Positions 30,597 through 40,522 of a stretch of 45,181 bases of DNA are shown one piece after another. Both the position numbers and the translations under genes were made by a program. Each line of letters begins with the position of its first letter. The stretch's first letter is position 1. Under the pieces are notes generated by a model. The model saw only the letters and a program-made list of their open reading frames with translations. It was not told the origin of the DNA and did no database searches. The stretch is taken from positions 1 to 45,181 of IMG/VR virus record IMGVR_UViG_3300028388_003590, one strand, 5' to 3'. The DNA comes from a virus.

Positions 30597-32501
30597 ATGC
30601 CATTAAGAAACCAACCAACCTCTTTAGGTGGATTACCTATTCAGATTGATTACACAGCTAGAGATTATGATTCAATCTTAGCAGAGTTATTAAAGGTAGC
30701 GAGTCAATTAACTCCTGAATGGACTGACAGAGAACCAGGAGACATTGGTGTCACTCTTTTAGAGAGTATGGCCTATGTTTCTGATATATTGTCATATCAA
30801 CTAGATCGAGTTCAGAATGAGTCTTACTTAGGTTCTGCTCAAACAAGAGAAGCAGTTGTATCACTACTGCGCTTGATTGGTTATGAGCTGGCACCTGCAA
30901 CACCTGCAACAGTAGCTATGGTGGTAAGGACTAATCAAGACAATGTAGTTCTGCCAGAGGGCTTTACAGTAAGGACAGAGGGTACTAATCAGCTTGATGC
31001 TTTAGAGTACCAACTAGAGGAAGATGTTCAGCTTGGGTTGGCGGGATTATACTGCGTTTCTTATGAGAGAAACAAAGTCACTCGCATCTTTGGCGAACCT
31101 ACTGCGACTGATGATCGTTTAGTCTTTACAGCAGGCCAAAGGGTTCAAGAGGGCATTGGGATTTCCGATGGCACTCCTGACCAAATCTTTTTACTACCTA
31201 GCTCACCTGTATGCTTAGGTGTAGAGGGTGGGGCTTCGATTCAAGTGACCATTAATGGAGACTTATATGAAGCAAGGACATCTTTTATTGGTACTGAGCC
31301 GACTGACAATGTTTTCACTTATAGGTTCTTATCGACAGAAGAAGTCATTATTAAATTTGGTGATGGTGTTAATGGTAGGATTCCACCTGCTCAAGGCCCA
31401 ATAATTGTTTCATATCGAATCAATGGTGGCGAAGAAACAAATAGAGCGGGTGTAGGAAGCATCACTGAGTTTGATAGAGTTGAGGGATTAGTAGAAGTCT
31501 ATAATGCTAATCAACCATCTGGTGGTAGCGACCCCGAAGATATATATACAGCTAAGAAGAAAGCGCCTTTAAGTTTGAGGGCTTTAGACAGGTGTGTGAC
31601 ACTTAACGACTTTGAGATTATGTCACAAAGAACACCAGGTCTTAGCATTAGAACTGCAAGGGCTACTCAAGGCGACTCTCCATTAGATGTTAATATATAT
31701 GTAGCCACAGAGGGTGATAACCCAGTACCTAATGGGCGGTGGTATGACCAATTACAAAATGGGTGGGGCGCGATTGGCGCAGTAGGTCGTTGGTTAAATC
31801 AGAAAAAGCCTGTACCCACTAGAATTAAAGTTTTAGCTCCCACAGTAGTTAATCCATACTTAGAAGCCGAAGTATTTGTATACCCTAACTTACTTAGGCA
31901 AACAGTTGAGTTTGATGTAGATCAGACCTTACAGGTTTTATTTAATGAGATTACTAGTGAGTTTGGCCAAGACATCCCTTTATCTAGGATAATCCAAGCC
32001 ATTGAGAACACTAGGGGTGTTGATTATGTAAATGTTAGATCATTCCACAGATTACCCAGCTTGAGATACCTAAGAGGTAATGAAAATTCTTTTGAGGGTG
32101 TTAGTTTGTCGATAACTAATATGTCACCTCAAATGACAAGAGGTACTTACCATATTGAGTGGTTGAATGATGCGTCTTATCAAGTAAGAGCAGTTGATAG
32201 AAATGAGCTTATCACAGATGAAAATGGTGACACGCTACTCCTAATCTCAGGTGTGAATGGGTCTATTGCTTTTTACAACAGTAGAGCAATTGACACTGAG
32301 TTAAGGCAAGAGAATCAATTTGATCTTTACTTAGAGGTGGGTGGAATACTACCAAGAGCAGGAGACACTTGGGAGTTCTCAGTTGATAATTATCTTGGTA
32401 ATATAGAAACAAAAGACCATGAGATTGTGGTATCTCCGATTCAGAGTGATGGTCGTTTAAACACTGACCAATTTAAGCTGACTTATCTTGGGGGTATCTA
32501 A
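30597..32501 (+). CDS. Baseplate wedge protein J-like (gp6 type)
   Basis: The 634-residue product begins with the family's start IDYTARDYDSILAELLKVA, then EWTDREPGDIGVTLLESMAYVSD and YLGSAQTREAVVSLLRLIGYE. The central region is beta-rich with a phage-J stretch (VIIKFGDGVNGRIPPAQGPI), and near residue 320 is APLSLRALDRCVTLNDFEIM. The C-terminal 150 residues are an extra beta domain. J/gp6 proteins form the ring that links wedges. It overlaps the next ATG by one base. Confidence 0.95.
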   Translation: MPLRNQPTSLGGLPIQIDYTARDYDSILAELLKVASQLTPEWTDREPGDIGVTLLESMAYVSDILSYQLDRVQNESYLGSAQTREAVVSLLRLIGYELAPATPATVAMVVRTNQDNVVLPEGFTVRTEGTNQLDALEYQLEEDVQLGLAGLYCVSYERNKVTRIFGEPTATDDRLVFTAGQRVQEGIGISDGTPDQIFLLPSSPVCLGVEGGASIQVTINGDLYEARTSFIGTEPTDNVFTYRFLSTEEVIIKFGDGVNGRIPPAQGPIIVSYRINGGEETNRAGVGSITEFDRVEGLVEVYNANQPSGGSDPEDIYTAKKKAPLSLRALDRCVTLNDFEIMSQRTPGLSIRTARATQGDSPLDVNIYVATEGDNPVPNGRWYDQLQNGWGAIGAVGRWLNQKKPVPTRIKVLAPTVVNPYLEAEVFVYPNLLRQTVEFDVDQTLQVLFNEITSEFGQDIPLSRIIQAIENTRGVDYVNVRSFHRLPSLRYLRGNENSFEGVSLSITNMSPQMTRGTYHIEWLNDASYQVRAVDRNELITDENGDTLLLISGVNGSIAFYNSRAIDTELRQENQFDLYLEVGGILPRAGDTWEFSVDNYLGNIETKDHEIVVSPIQSDGRLNTDQFKLTYLGGI

Positions 32502-33970
32502 TGGCAACGCATGAGTATTGGCAATTTGCCTTTGTAAGAGAAATAGGGGATGGCACAAAAGCAGTGCCGAGGATTGGTCATCTTTCACCTTTGAAAGTAG
32601 AAATGAGCAATCTCCCAAAAGATTCTGCACCAAATGAGGAGTACCCAAACGAATTGGTGACTGGCGATCACTTAAGGGTCTTATACTCTTTACCAAGTGA
32701 TATAAGCGTTGGGCAGTTGCCATTCACTTTAACAGGTAAAATAAGAATACTTAAAAAAACCAAAGAGTTCCCTAGAGGTTATCAAGATGGCACAGCCACT
32801 TTGGTATTAGAGGAAGATTTATCAAGTGATCTTGTGAATGTAGAAAGAGATACTTACTTCTTTCATTTAGACCATGACACCTCTAACTCTAAGGTAGTTT
32901 GGTATTACACAGTATTCTATGAAGTATTAGAGACTGCGACATCTAATACCTATTGGGTGTTCTCGCCTATTAATGGTCACGATAGGGGCTTTGCTTTAAG
33001 TCATGCTGATTCTAAGTTTGGCGATCAGATGTTTAAATACTTTCCTAGAGGAATAAGGATAAGAGATAAATCAGAAGCTAATGATACTCTTTATCGCTTA
33101 TGCCAGATACTGGGTAAACCTCTTGATGAAATTAAAGAGAGGTTAGATCAGTTTAGTGAGAAAAGATTTGACCCAAATACAGTAGACGCTTCTTTGATTC
33201 CTTACATAGATCAACTTTTGGGTTGGCCTACAAACTTTGAGCTTGGCGAGTTAAGAAGAAGAAAAGAAACCAATAATGCGATTGATTTATGGAAAGCCAA
33301 AGGAACAAACAATGCCTTTGAGCTTGCTTTGCAAGAGCTTACTGGTTGGGATGTCGAGCTAATTGAGGGCTATAACCATGTAATAACCACCGCAACTGCG
33401 GATGATTTCTTAGATGCTAATAACCCACCGAATGGTTGGGATGAACAAGTTGATGGTGTATGGGCAGACCAAGTAAACCAAGTACCTTTTAATGGTACTC
33501 CTGACCTATCTAATCCTACCCAAGTATACCAAGAGGGTGATCGAAATAGCCCATTTAGGATTATCTTTAATAATGATAATTGGCAAAATCTTTATGGTGT
33601 GCTTGTGCAGTTGGTATCACCTTTAAGTGATGGGTCACCTTTACTTAACAAATTGGCTCAAGAGAAAATTGAAAGACTTTTGACTTACTTGGCGGTACAC
33701 TATGCAAACTTTAAGGTGCAAGTGGCAGAGGTGTATACTGAGTCTTTGAGCATAAACACGCTTGATTCATTCTCAGATGATTATGTCAGAGGTGTGGATG
33801 AAGATGGCCAATTAATAGTTGATGAAATAGTTTCTCATGCAACTAACACAGGTGTAATGTATACTTACCCACACCCCGACTCAGAGCAGTCGGCAAATAA
33901 TGTTATTTGGAGTTCTACATTAAGTGGCAATGCGGGTAGACTCTTTCACAATGTACTAAACTTAGGATAA
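32501..33970 (+). CDS. Baseplate protein gpI-like (phage tail protein I), 489 aa
   Basis: The gpI-type core is about residues 175-275: FPRGIRIRDKS, LYRLCQILGKPLDEIKERLDQF, FDPNTVDASLIPYIDQLLGWP and NAIDLWKAKGTNNAFELALQELTGW. This family sits on the wedge and carries the tail fibres. The N-terminal 170 residues are a beta domain (Ig-like: IRILKKTKEF, TLVLEEDL, VWYYTVFYEVLETATSNTYW) and the C-terminus is a further domain. The longer N-terminus differs from the about 180-residue P2 protein. Confidence 0.87.
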   Translation: MATHEYWQFAFVREIGDGTKAVPRIGHLSPLKVEMSNLPKDSAPNEEYPNELVTGDHLRVLYSLPSDISVGQLPFTLTGKIRILKKTKEFPRGYQDGTATLVLEEDLSSDLVNVERDTYFFHLDHDTSNSKVVWYYTVFYEVLETATSNTYWVFSPINGHDRGFALSHADSKFGDQMFKYFPRGIRIRDKSEANDTLYRLCQILGKPLDEIKERLDQFSEKRFDPNTVDASLIPYIDQLLGWPTNFELGELRRRKETNNAIDLWKAKGTNNAFELALQELTGWDVELIEGYNHVITTATADDFLDANNPPNGWDEQVDGVWADQVNQVPFNGTPDLSNPTQVYQEGDRNSPFRIIFNNDNWQNLYGVLVQLVSPLSDGSPLLNKLAQEKIERLLTYLAVHYANFKVQVAEVYTESLSINTLDSFSDDYVRGVDEDGQLIVDEIVSHATNTGVMYTYPHPDSEQSANNVIWSSTLSGNAGRLFHNVLNLG

Positions 33971-33973
33971 GAA

Positions 33974-34543
33974 ATGATTGAGCTGAGAATGATTGGCCAA
34001 TTTAAAGATACCCTTAGATGGACATCTTTAACTGGCTCAGAAAAAATTGAGGAGCGGGGGTGGAGTTTTAATCAGATTCAAGACTCTGCGCTTAATTTAA
34101 TAACAGGTAGAATCTTAGGGATTGATGAAGCAACATCTGGTTTATTTTCAGATACAAACCCTATTCGATTTATGGCCATTGGTTCAGGCGATTCCTCTTG
34201 GGATGCAGACCCTAATAATGTTGTGAAGCCCGTTGGTCAGTTAGCTCTCCAAAGTGAGTTTACTCGACTCGCGCTAACTGCGGATGATTGTTTATTCTTA
34301 GATGGTCAAGGTGCAGAACTAAGCCCACAAGTATTAAGTCCTCGTTTTAAATTCTCAAAGACTTTAGGCGCAAATGACGCAAATGGAGACTTGAGAGAGT
34401 TTGGCTTATTTGGCGGAGATGCAGACCTTACCGCAGACAGTGGTATCATATTCAACTGGATTACCCACCCACTTATCCAAAAAGACGCTTCTTTAGTTAT
34501 CGAGCGTGTAGTAGACATTCAGTTCTCAATTAACAGGAGTTAA
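33974..34543 (+). CDS. Tail-fibre-base-like protein, 189 aa
   Basis: The protein has a mixed beta pattern. The end reads LREFGLFGGDADLTADSG, NWITHPLIQKDASLVIERVVD, the same kind of sequence found at the base of phage fibres and collar proteins attached to gpI. It is located between gpI-like and the giant tail protein, so it probably connects the wedge to a fibre. Start ATG is 4 bases after the previous stop. Confidence 0.6.
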   Translation: MIELRMIGQFKDTLRWTSLTGSEKIEERGWSFNQIQDSALNLITGRILGIDEATSGLFSDTNPIRFMAIGSGDSSWDADPNNVVKPVGQLALQSEFTRLALTADDCLFLDGQGAELSPQVLSPRFKFSKTLGANDANGDLREFGLFGGDADLTADSGIIFNWITHPLIQKDASLVIERVVDIQFSINRS

Positions 34544-34545
34544 TC

Positions 34546-37500
34546 ATGGCAAATTCACCAAACTTAAGTGACCCTAATCATCAATTTGATAAAACGAAGC
34601 AGTATAACAAAGTAGTTTTTCAGCAAGGCAAACCAATTCTTGATGTAGACTTAAATGATATGAGTTCTGCACTTCAAGCTCAAGCCACATCTGCTTTAAT
34701 TGAGAAAATGGGATATAGTCCATCTCAACTTGATTACAGAGAGTGGGCAATGACTGCTGTTGACGCAATCAATCCTCTTTCAGATCGAAATAGAGATAAC
34801 TTTGCGTTGTCATTAGGTCGATTAGATACTCATAAAGGGATTATTGATACAGCAAGTTATAGAAGCTCAGATAGCTTATCTCCTAGCATCATCTTCGACT
34901 ATGGGAAGATTACCTCTCTTAATGCAACTGCTGTCGGTGATCGACCTTTTGCTAATTATCTCTTTAAAGGTGTGATTACAAATAGCTCCTTTAACTCAAT
35001 CACAGATAGTGAAAAGAGCTTTGGTAGTAATGCGTCAGATAATGCAAGATTAGACGCTTATGATCATTATGAGGTGGTTAGTTCTGCTTATGATAATGTA
35101 GCCTTAAGTTCAAACACAGATACTGTCACTCCTATACTAGATCATGTGGTTCGTATTAAAGAGGGGGCTTGTCGTGTTCACTTTGTAGCTACTGGAGAAG
35201 AACGCGAAATTAGCCTATTTAATAATGATACAGTATCATGGGCAACGGCTCTTGATAATGTACCCGCAGTAGGTACTGAATACTACATCTTGCCACCTAA
35301 TACTCTAACAGACTATCGCGCATTATATGATGCAGTTGTTGATCAAGATAGAAGTGTAAGCGAGGGTTTAACTAATCTTCCGAAGCTTTTGACTTATGTC
35401 CAAGCATTTGAAGAAGATGTCTCCTCGACTGAGGATAGCGAGATTGAATCTACTGCATTAGGGTATGAGACTACACATAGAACTCAACTAAGATGGTGTG
35501 TTCGTGTTGCGCTTATGTATACCTCAGTTGAGGGTGATACCTACAATAATGAAGCGGTAGGGAGCTTGAAGCCATCTCATGTATTTAACTTACTATCAGA
35601 CAACAAGTTTGTTGATTATCAAGCAATCTTAGATTCAACAGATGAAGATGCTAGTCAACATAATGGCTATGGTCAATCTTACTTTTGGAAACAAACAGAC
35701 TCCGCAGGGAATCTAGTAAATCCTTACATACAAACTCAAGAGTCACCTTTTAAAGAGTTGGGTCTAACACCTGCTCACTTCCTAAGTGCCGAAGAAAACA
35801 ACTTAGACCGAATCTATTGGGCATTTCTAAAGGGTCTTTTCCTAAAGGTAAGTGGCTCAACATTTAATGACTTTGTGATGTTGAATGTATTCAATAGTGA
35901 AACAAAGTCTAACTCAGTATCTTTAGCTTTTGAGACGCTGAGTGAATACTTTGTGCCAGGAGCGCAGACCGATACTACTCAAACACCTATGGTTCATGCT
36001 TGGTTATCAACAGGTAGTGCTTATCAAAGACTACAAGGTGACAACAATGGAGTAGGGGCTTTCTTCAAAGCTCCGCCAAGAGTATTCCATACTCAGGCTG
36101 ACTTATCTGCCGATAATCTAAAATCAAGAACTTTACATGGCATTAGTGGGTTAGGTTCCGCGCAAGGCCAAACCAGAGAAGGCGCTATTCTAGGTTCAAG
36201 TGTTGACTACACACTGCCAAATACGGATGTAAGTCTTGGGCAGTCGGGATATGGTGTAGGTGCAATTAAGCCTTTAGACTTGTTAGCGCAGTCTGGAGAG
36301 AATGAGGGCTTTTTGACAGGTTCTTCTTCTTATTTATTAAGAGAAAAGGGAGATAGAAGCTCACATACAGTCAACTTCAATGACGAAGATATGGGTTGGT
36401 CACTTTACAAGCATGACTCTAGTGAGTTGGCTAACAATAATCAGACTGACTTTACTATTCGCGCTTGGAATGAGGGTATGGCACAAGCGGTAGCATTCTC
36501 AAATGGTATAAATTTCAGAAAGCTTGCGATTAAGACAACTGCCCACAAGAGCATGGACTTGTTTACAATTAGTGAAACACCGATTGCTACAAATTTAGAA
36601 CCTCAACTTGCACTTAAAGCAATGACCGCATCGAGTACAGCTTTCCAAATTCCCACAGGTCAATCGCAAGAGAAAAATGGGAATCTATTCATTGATTCTT
36701 ACAGTGGAGCTATAAATAGTCCTTTAGACTTTGATAGTGTAGACTTTAACTCAAGTTCATTTATTCCTGCGAATAGAAGCGAATTTGACCCCAAGTCTTT
36801 GTTAGCTCAATACCAAGCTCCAAATGGTGGTATTGTAGCTTTTAATCAATCACAAACTGCGGGGCGTGACATAGGTTTGACCTATGGGCCTTGGAATAGG
36901 TTTAGAGGTAATCACTCCCATAGTTCCGAATTGTTTGAGGGTGGAGAACTGTTAGATAACAATGACACTCCGCTATACTCAAATGATTTAATGAGTAATC
37001 GCTGTACTGCTATGCGTTTACGTTATCATATTGGTGACTTTTATCCTGGTGAGCTTGATAGTAATGGTGTTCCAAGGAACTTGCTTGTAGATTCATTAAA
37101 TCTATTTATGAAAGTTGAGCCATTAAGCCTTGCGCATTGGATGACCATGCCTAAGCATCAACACTCTATTCTTGAGGGTTCATTCACCTTTGCAGAGGGT
37201 ATTGAAGCTTTGCTCAAGGTGGCTCATGGTTTGGGAGATACCCAAAAGTTAGTAAATAGCTTTGGACAGTCTTTAGTACAAGCTAATTCACCTGCTTTGA
37301 CTGAGGGTGGTGATTATCAATCGCGTTCAGTAGGTGATATAGACCCACTGAATTTACCTTTTGAACATCATAGACAGCCTTTTGTTCATTGGTATCACCC
37401 TGCTATGCACAAGATTAAAGCTCCACATCCAGATGATAGTTCAAGATACTATGTGAATAGTCAAAATCAAACTTTTGATTTAACTGTTTACCCTAAGTTC

Positions 37501-39432
37501 GGTCGTAGATCATTGATTGTGCCTGCACTTGTGCCTTTTAAGTTTGGTGAAGCCGAGGTTGATCATCCAACAAATACAAGCATTTCTTACACAGTGCCTT
37601 ATATTAAATCAGAGCAAGATAATTCACCTAACCCACCTACTACTGAAACCTCGCCTGAGATTCTTGGTAGTTTCTCACAGTCAACAGTAGAGGGTGGCTT
37701 CACAGTTGATATATCAGATGATGATAATGGTACTACCGCAACCAATGTGGCAACAGGTGTCTTGCCTTACTTCCATCATAGCTCAAAGCCAACGGGTACG
37801 GGTACAACGACATATCCCACAGACTCTGGTAGTTTAAATGTCCGTAATAACCAAATCGCTTTCCCTGCGATTGGTACTGGCGGTGATGAAATCACTCCAA
37901 CACCTGTCTTTATACCAGCAAGTCGCGTTTATGCTAAAAACTTCTCTACTTCAAGCACCGAACCTCATGTTGGCTTTAACATGATTATGCGATCAGATAG
38001 TAGTTCTAGTTGGGATGACATTACTGCTTATGAAGATACAGTATTCCCTTATGATGAAAAGGTTATGTACTATCAACTAGAAGCAGGTGGCGCGAATGAA
38101 TTGCCTAATAACTTTAATCAAGACTATGAAGCGTGGTCTACACCTGTTTTAAGAGCGAGTGTAAACACTCAAACAGTTGCAGGTATTGTTGATTTGGTTA
38201 GAACATCATTTGACACTGGGCTAGATGACGCAGTGTTGAGTGATGATTATGACTTTACAATGCCAACTAATCTAGGTGTCAATTATGACGCTGATACAGT
38301 TGGTTCACCATTCTTTGATATGAGTCAAGCTCCTGCGATTGGGCCCGACCATACCACTGATACTTTATTTGTGGGTGACTTAGGAACCGCGCTTGGTGGC
38401 TTTACAGATCGAGCAGGCTTTATTAGTCCTTTGAATCTTGGTGTGCCCATGCGAATGAAGTCTGGTGTCATGGCAAATGGCATGGATGATGGCGGTATTA
38501 CCTTTAGAGATTCATTTGAAAGAGCCGAAGCTGTTTTAGATAATGAAAGTTCATTACTTACTCAAAGCTTTACTGCGATTAATCGAATGGGCTTGCAACA
38601 GAAGTTAATGTGGAACTCGTCTTTCCGCGTTTTACACACACGCCCAGGTGGAATTGATCAAGCTTCAACAGCGCCTAAGAGCTTAACAGAAGTCATCATT
38701 GCACATGATCGAACTGATGGGGATATGACTGCACAGCCTTTCTTACCAGTCAATCATGCTAAGAGAAAACCATTTATTCATCTTATGTCTGCGCACCCTA
38801 ATGCAAATCAAAGTTGGGATAATACAAGGTATCTAGGTCACTTATACCCAATGATTAGTGATTCAACGGGTGGTAGTCATGACGCGACATTAGATAATCA
38901 AAGTCATTATGATTATACAGACCCTAAAGTATTGACTAGCTCAATGGGTGATACATTTGCGGTAGACCCTTTTGACTCAATGGTAAACACCGCAGTATTT
39001 GGTAATAATAATCCATTGAGAGAGACTGAAAATCAAAATGTAAACAGTGGTATTGAGATTGATCTTTTATCAGAGTTAAATACAATCCATGCTACTCCCA
39101 ATGTTTACAACTTAGATACGATTGGCCAAATTAATGGTCAAGATATGTCATTACTTAGTACCATGCCAACAGCCAATGAACTGACTTTACCTGGTGATCA
39201 TGAAGTTGTCTTTGTTCTATATACAGGACACTATGGCGCAAATATGTATTCACCTAATGATCAGATTGATGTGAGTACAGTACCACCAGTAGCGGGTTGT
39301 CACTTGACTGCCACTATTGAGGTAAATCGACCATCTGAACGTGTTAGCTCTACACCGACTGAGGAACGTCACTATGGCGTGACTTCGGGTGGTTCAACAA
39401 TTAAGACTTATGCAATTCCTAGTACAAAGTAA
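34546..39432 (+). CDS. Giant tail protein, 1628 aa, putative host-recognition or tail-tip protein
   Basis: The first 60 residues include YNKVVFQQGKPILDVDLNDM, similar to a motif at the N-terminus of phage baseplate-attached proteins of the DUF4815/DUF6519 type (xxFQxGxxLLDaDLN). The rest is Ser/Asp/Asn-rich, beta-rich sequence with long low-similarity loops. I see no enzyme motif, coiled coil or membrane segment. The gene is the largest of the window, with an in-frame open reading over 4.9 kb, and is followed directly by the holin gene. Surface-exposed receptor binding or baseplate cover is the best guess. Confidence 0.65.
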   Translation: MANSPNLSDPNHQFDKTKQYNKVVFQQGKPILDVDLNDMSSALQAQATSALIEKMGYSPSQLDYREWAMTAVDAINPLSDRNRDNFALSLGRLDTHKGIIDTASYRSSDSLSPSIIFDYGKITSLNATAVGDRPFANYLFKGVITNSSFNSITDSEKSFGSNASDNARLDAYDHYEVVSSAYDNVALSSNTDTVTPILDHVVRIKEGACRVHFVATGEEREISLFNNDTVSWATALDNVPAVGTEYYILPPNTLTDYRALYDAVVDQDRSVSEGLTNLPKLLTYVQAFEEDVSSTEDSEIESTALGYETTHRTQLRWCVRVALMYTSVEGDTYNNEAVGSLKPSHVFNLLSDNKFVDYQAILDSTDEDASQHNGYGQSYFWKQTDSAGNLVNPYIQTQESPFKELGLTPAHFLSAEENNLDRIYWAFLKGLFLKVSGSTFNDFVMLNVFNSETKSNSVSLAFETLSEYFVPGAQTDTTQTPMVHAWLSTGSAYQRLQGDNNGVGAFFKAPPRVFHTQADLSADNLKSRTLHGISGLGSAQGQTREGAILGSSVDYTLPNTDVSLGQSGYGVGAIKPLDLLAQSGENEGFLTGSSSYLLREKGDRSSHTVNFNDEDMGWSLYKHDSSELANNNQTDFTIRAWNEGMAQAVAFSNGINFRKLAIKTTAHKSMDLFTISETPIATNLEPQLALKAMTASSTAFQIPTGQSQEKNGNLFIDSYSGAINSPLDFDSVDFNSSSFIPANRSEFDPKSLLAQYQAPNGGIVAFNQSQTAGRDIGLTYGPWNRFRGNHSHSSELFEGGELLDNNDTPLYSNDLMSNRCTAMRLRYHIGDFYPGELDSNGVPRNLLVDSLNLFMKVEPLSLAHWMTMPKHQHSILEGSFTFAEGIEALLKVAHGLGDTQKLVNSFGQSLVQANSPALTEGGDYQSRSVGDIDPLNLPFEHHRQPFVHWYHPAMHKIKAPHPDDSSRYYVNSQNQTFDLTVYPKFGRRSLIVPALVPFKFGEAEVDHPTNTSISYTVPYIKSEQDNSPNPPTTETSPEILGSFSQSTVEGGFTVDISDDDNGTTATNVATGVLPYFHHSSKPTGTGTTTYPTDSGSLNVRNNQIAFPAIGTGGDEITPTPVFIPASRVYAKNFSTSSTEPHVGFNMIMRSDSSSSWDDITAYEDTVFPYDEKVMYYQLEAGGANELPNNFNQDYEAWSTPVLRASVNTQTVAGIVDLVRTSFDTGLDDAVLSDDYDFTMPTNLGVNYDADTVGSPFFDMSQAPAIGPDHTTDTLFVGDLGTALGGFTDRAGFISPLNLGVPMRMKSGVMANGMDDGGITFRDSFERAEAVLDNESSLLTQSFTAINRMGLQQKLMWNSSFRVLHTRPGGIDQASTAPKSLTEVIIAHDRTDGDMTAQPFLPVNHAKRKPFIHLMSAHPNANQSWDNTRYLGHLYPMISDSTGGSHDATLDNQSHYDYTDPKVLTSSMGDTFAVDPFDSMVNTAVFGNNNPLRETENQNVNSGIEIDLLSELNTIHATPNVYNLDTIGQINGQDMSLLSTMPTANELTLPGDHEVVFVLYTGHYGANMYSPNDQIDVSTVPPVAGCHLTATIEVNRPSERVSSTPTEERHYGVTSGGSTIKTYAIPSTK

Positions 39433-39443
39433 GGAGTATTATT

Positions 39444-39812
39444 ATGGAAGAAATTATGAAACACATCATTAGTGAAGTTATCCCAGTATTAGGGGCGATT
39501 CTTACTGCTTTAGCCACTTATGGTATTTCTTTACTGACTAAGCGATTCAAGCTTCAACTCAGCGAAGAACACAAGGTTCTTACTCGCATTGCAGTGCGTA
39601 AAGCTATTTCAGGTGCAGAAGAATGGGCTTACCGCAAAGGTAAGATTGAGGAACGTGCGGTACAGGGGGCTGAGAAAGCTCAATGGGTACATGATCGAAT
39701 CAAAAAAGCATTCCCTGACTTAGCTAGTGATGAACTTGATCTTATGATTGACGAAGAACTTGGTTCAATAAAGGGTGTTGGTTCAAGCGGTGAGCAAGGG
39801 CTAGACGTTTGA
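39444..39812 (+). CDS. Holin-like protein (LLH-type)
   Basis: The 122-residue protein has one N-terminal membrane segment (about 8-30, VIPVLGAILTALATYGISLL) and a charged helical C-terminus (AVRKAISGAEEWAYRKG, AEKAQWVHDRIKKAFPDL, DELDLMIDEELGSI) as in the LLH holin family. The ATG follows GGAG. It precedes a spanin pair, so the block looks like a late lysis cassette, with the endolysin encoded elsewhere (the transglycosylase near 3150). Confidence 0.7.
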   Translation: MEEIMKHIISEVIPVLGAILTALATYGISLLTKRFKLQLSEEHKVLTRIAVRKAISGAEEWAYRKGKIEERAVQGAEKAQWVHDRIKKAFPDLASDELDLMIDEELGSIKGVGSSGEQGLDV

Positions 39813-40027
39813 TTACTATACTTACAAGCATCTTCTCTACTATAATCCCTATTCTATTAAAGTATTTATCTGATAGAATGGAGACTCCACAAGTAGAGGA
39901 GAAGCAGAATGAACTCAAACGACTCTATAAAGCTAAGAACGCTAAAGAAATTGCTGTTGCTTGGAAGCGTCACGATAACAATCTTGAGCGGTTGTTGCTT
40001 AAAGCCAAGGCCAAAGGAAAACGATAG
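39809..40027 (+). CDS. Inner-membrane spanin (i-spanin, Rz-like)
   Basis: The start is a TTG that overlaps the holin stop (TTGA), with AAGGG upstream. The 72-residue product has an N-terminal hydrophobic segment (ITILTSIFSTIIPILLKYL) and then a charged periplasmic helix (VEEKQNELKRLYKAKNAKEI, LERLLLKAKAKGKR). A lipoprotein gene is nested in a different frame inside it, which is the classical Rz/Rz1 layout. The two would span the periplasm and fuse the membranes in the last step of lysis. Confidence 0.72.
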   Translation: MITILTSIFSTIIPILLKYLSDRMETPQVEEKQNELKRLYKAKNAKEIAVAWKRHDNNLERLLLKAKAKGKR

Positions 40028-40169
40028 TGTTATCGTAATAGATGACAATAGTTTGGTCGAGAACCCTGATGGCACTTTTACAGTGTCAAGAGGGTGGATG
40101 CTTGAGCGTATGGATATGGAACGTAGGTTAGGTGAAGCCCTAAATATGTGCTTAGGAGAGGAAGAATAA
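39909..40169 (+). CDS. Outer-membrane spanin lipoprotein (o-spanin, Rz1-like)
   Basis: The ATG at 39909 follows GAGGAG, inside the i-spanin gene but in another frame. The N-terminus is a lipoprotein signal peptide: basic KLRTLKK, hydrophobic LLLLGSVTITI, then the lipobox LSGC, with the next residue also Cys. Mature length is about 58 residues, with Pro/Arg/Lys near the start (LKPRPKE) and an acidic end. The overlap and the lipobox together make the spanin pair likely. It overlaps the next ATG by TAATG. Confidence 0.8.
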   Translation: MNSNDSIKLRTLKKLLLLGSVTITILSGCCLKPRPKENDSVIVIDDNSLVENPDGTFTVSRGWMLERMDMERRLGEALNMCLGEEE

Positions 40170-40522
40170 TGATCTCAGGTATCTATAACATGACGATTGA
40201 GCAAGGTTCGACTTTCAAGTTAGCTTTGTATTGGAAGAATAGCGCAAACCAAGCTATTCCTTTGACTAATTATACAGCCAAGATGCAAATTAGGGCTTCA
40301 ACAGGAGCGAGTGTTGTCCTTTTGGAGTTATCTAGTGAAGATTCTGATCAAATTCAGATATATGAAGCACAAGGCGCAATCAATTTAACGATTGGTTATG
40401 AACAAACACAGAATTTAACTCCCTCAGTAGCAGTGTATGACCTAGAGGTCACCTCACCAGAGGGTGTGCGTACCAAGCTCTTAAAGGGGCGGTGTAGAAT
40501 TGAGGGAGAGGTGACAAGATGA
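40169..40522 (+). CDS. Ig-like virion protein, 117 aa
   Basis: The ATG at 40169 lies in TAATG after TAGGAGAGG and gives MISGIYNMTIEQGSTF; a start at 40148 is less likely. The pattern TIEQGSTFKLALYWKN, NYTAKMQIRAST, LTPSVAVYDLEVTSPEG is that of a single Ig-like beta-sandwich domain found in phage tail or upper baseplate proteins. No cleavage or membrane signal is seen. It may decorate the fibre base. Confidence 0.7.
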   Translation: MISGIYNMTIEQGSTFKLALYWKNSANQAIPLTNYTAKMQIRASTGASVVLLELSSEDSDQIQIYEAQGAINLTIGYEQTQNLTPSVAVYDLEVTSPEGVRTKLLKGRCRIEGEVTR

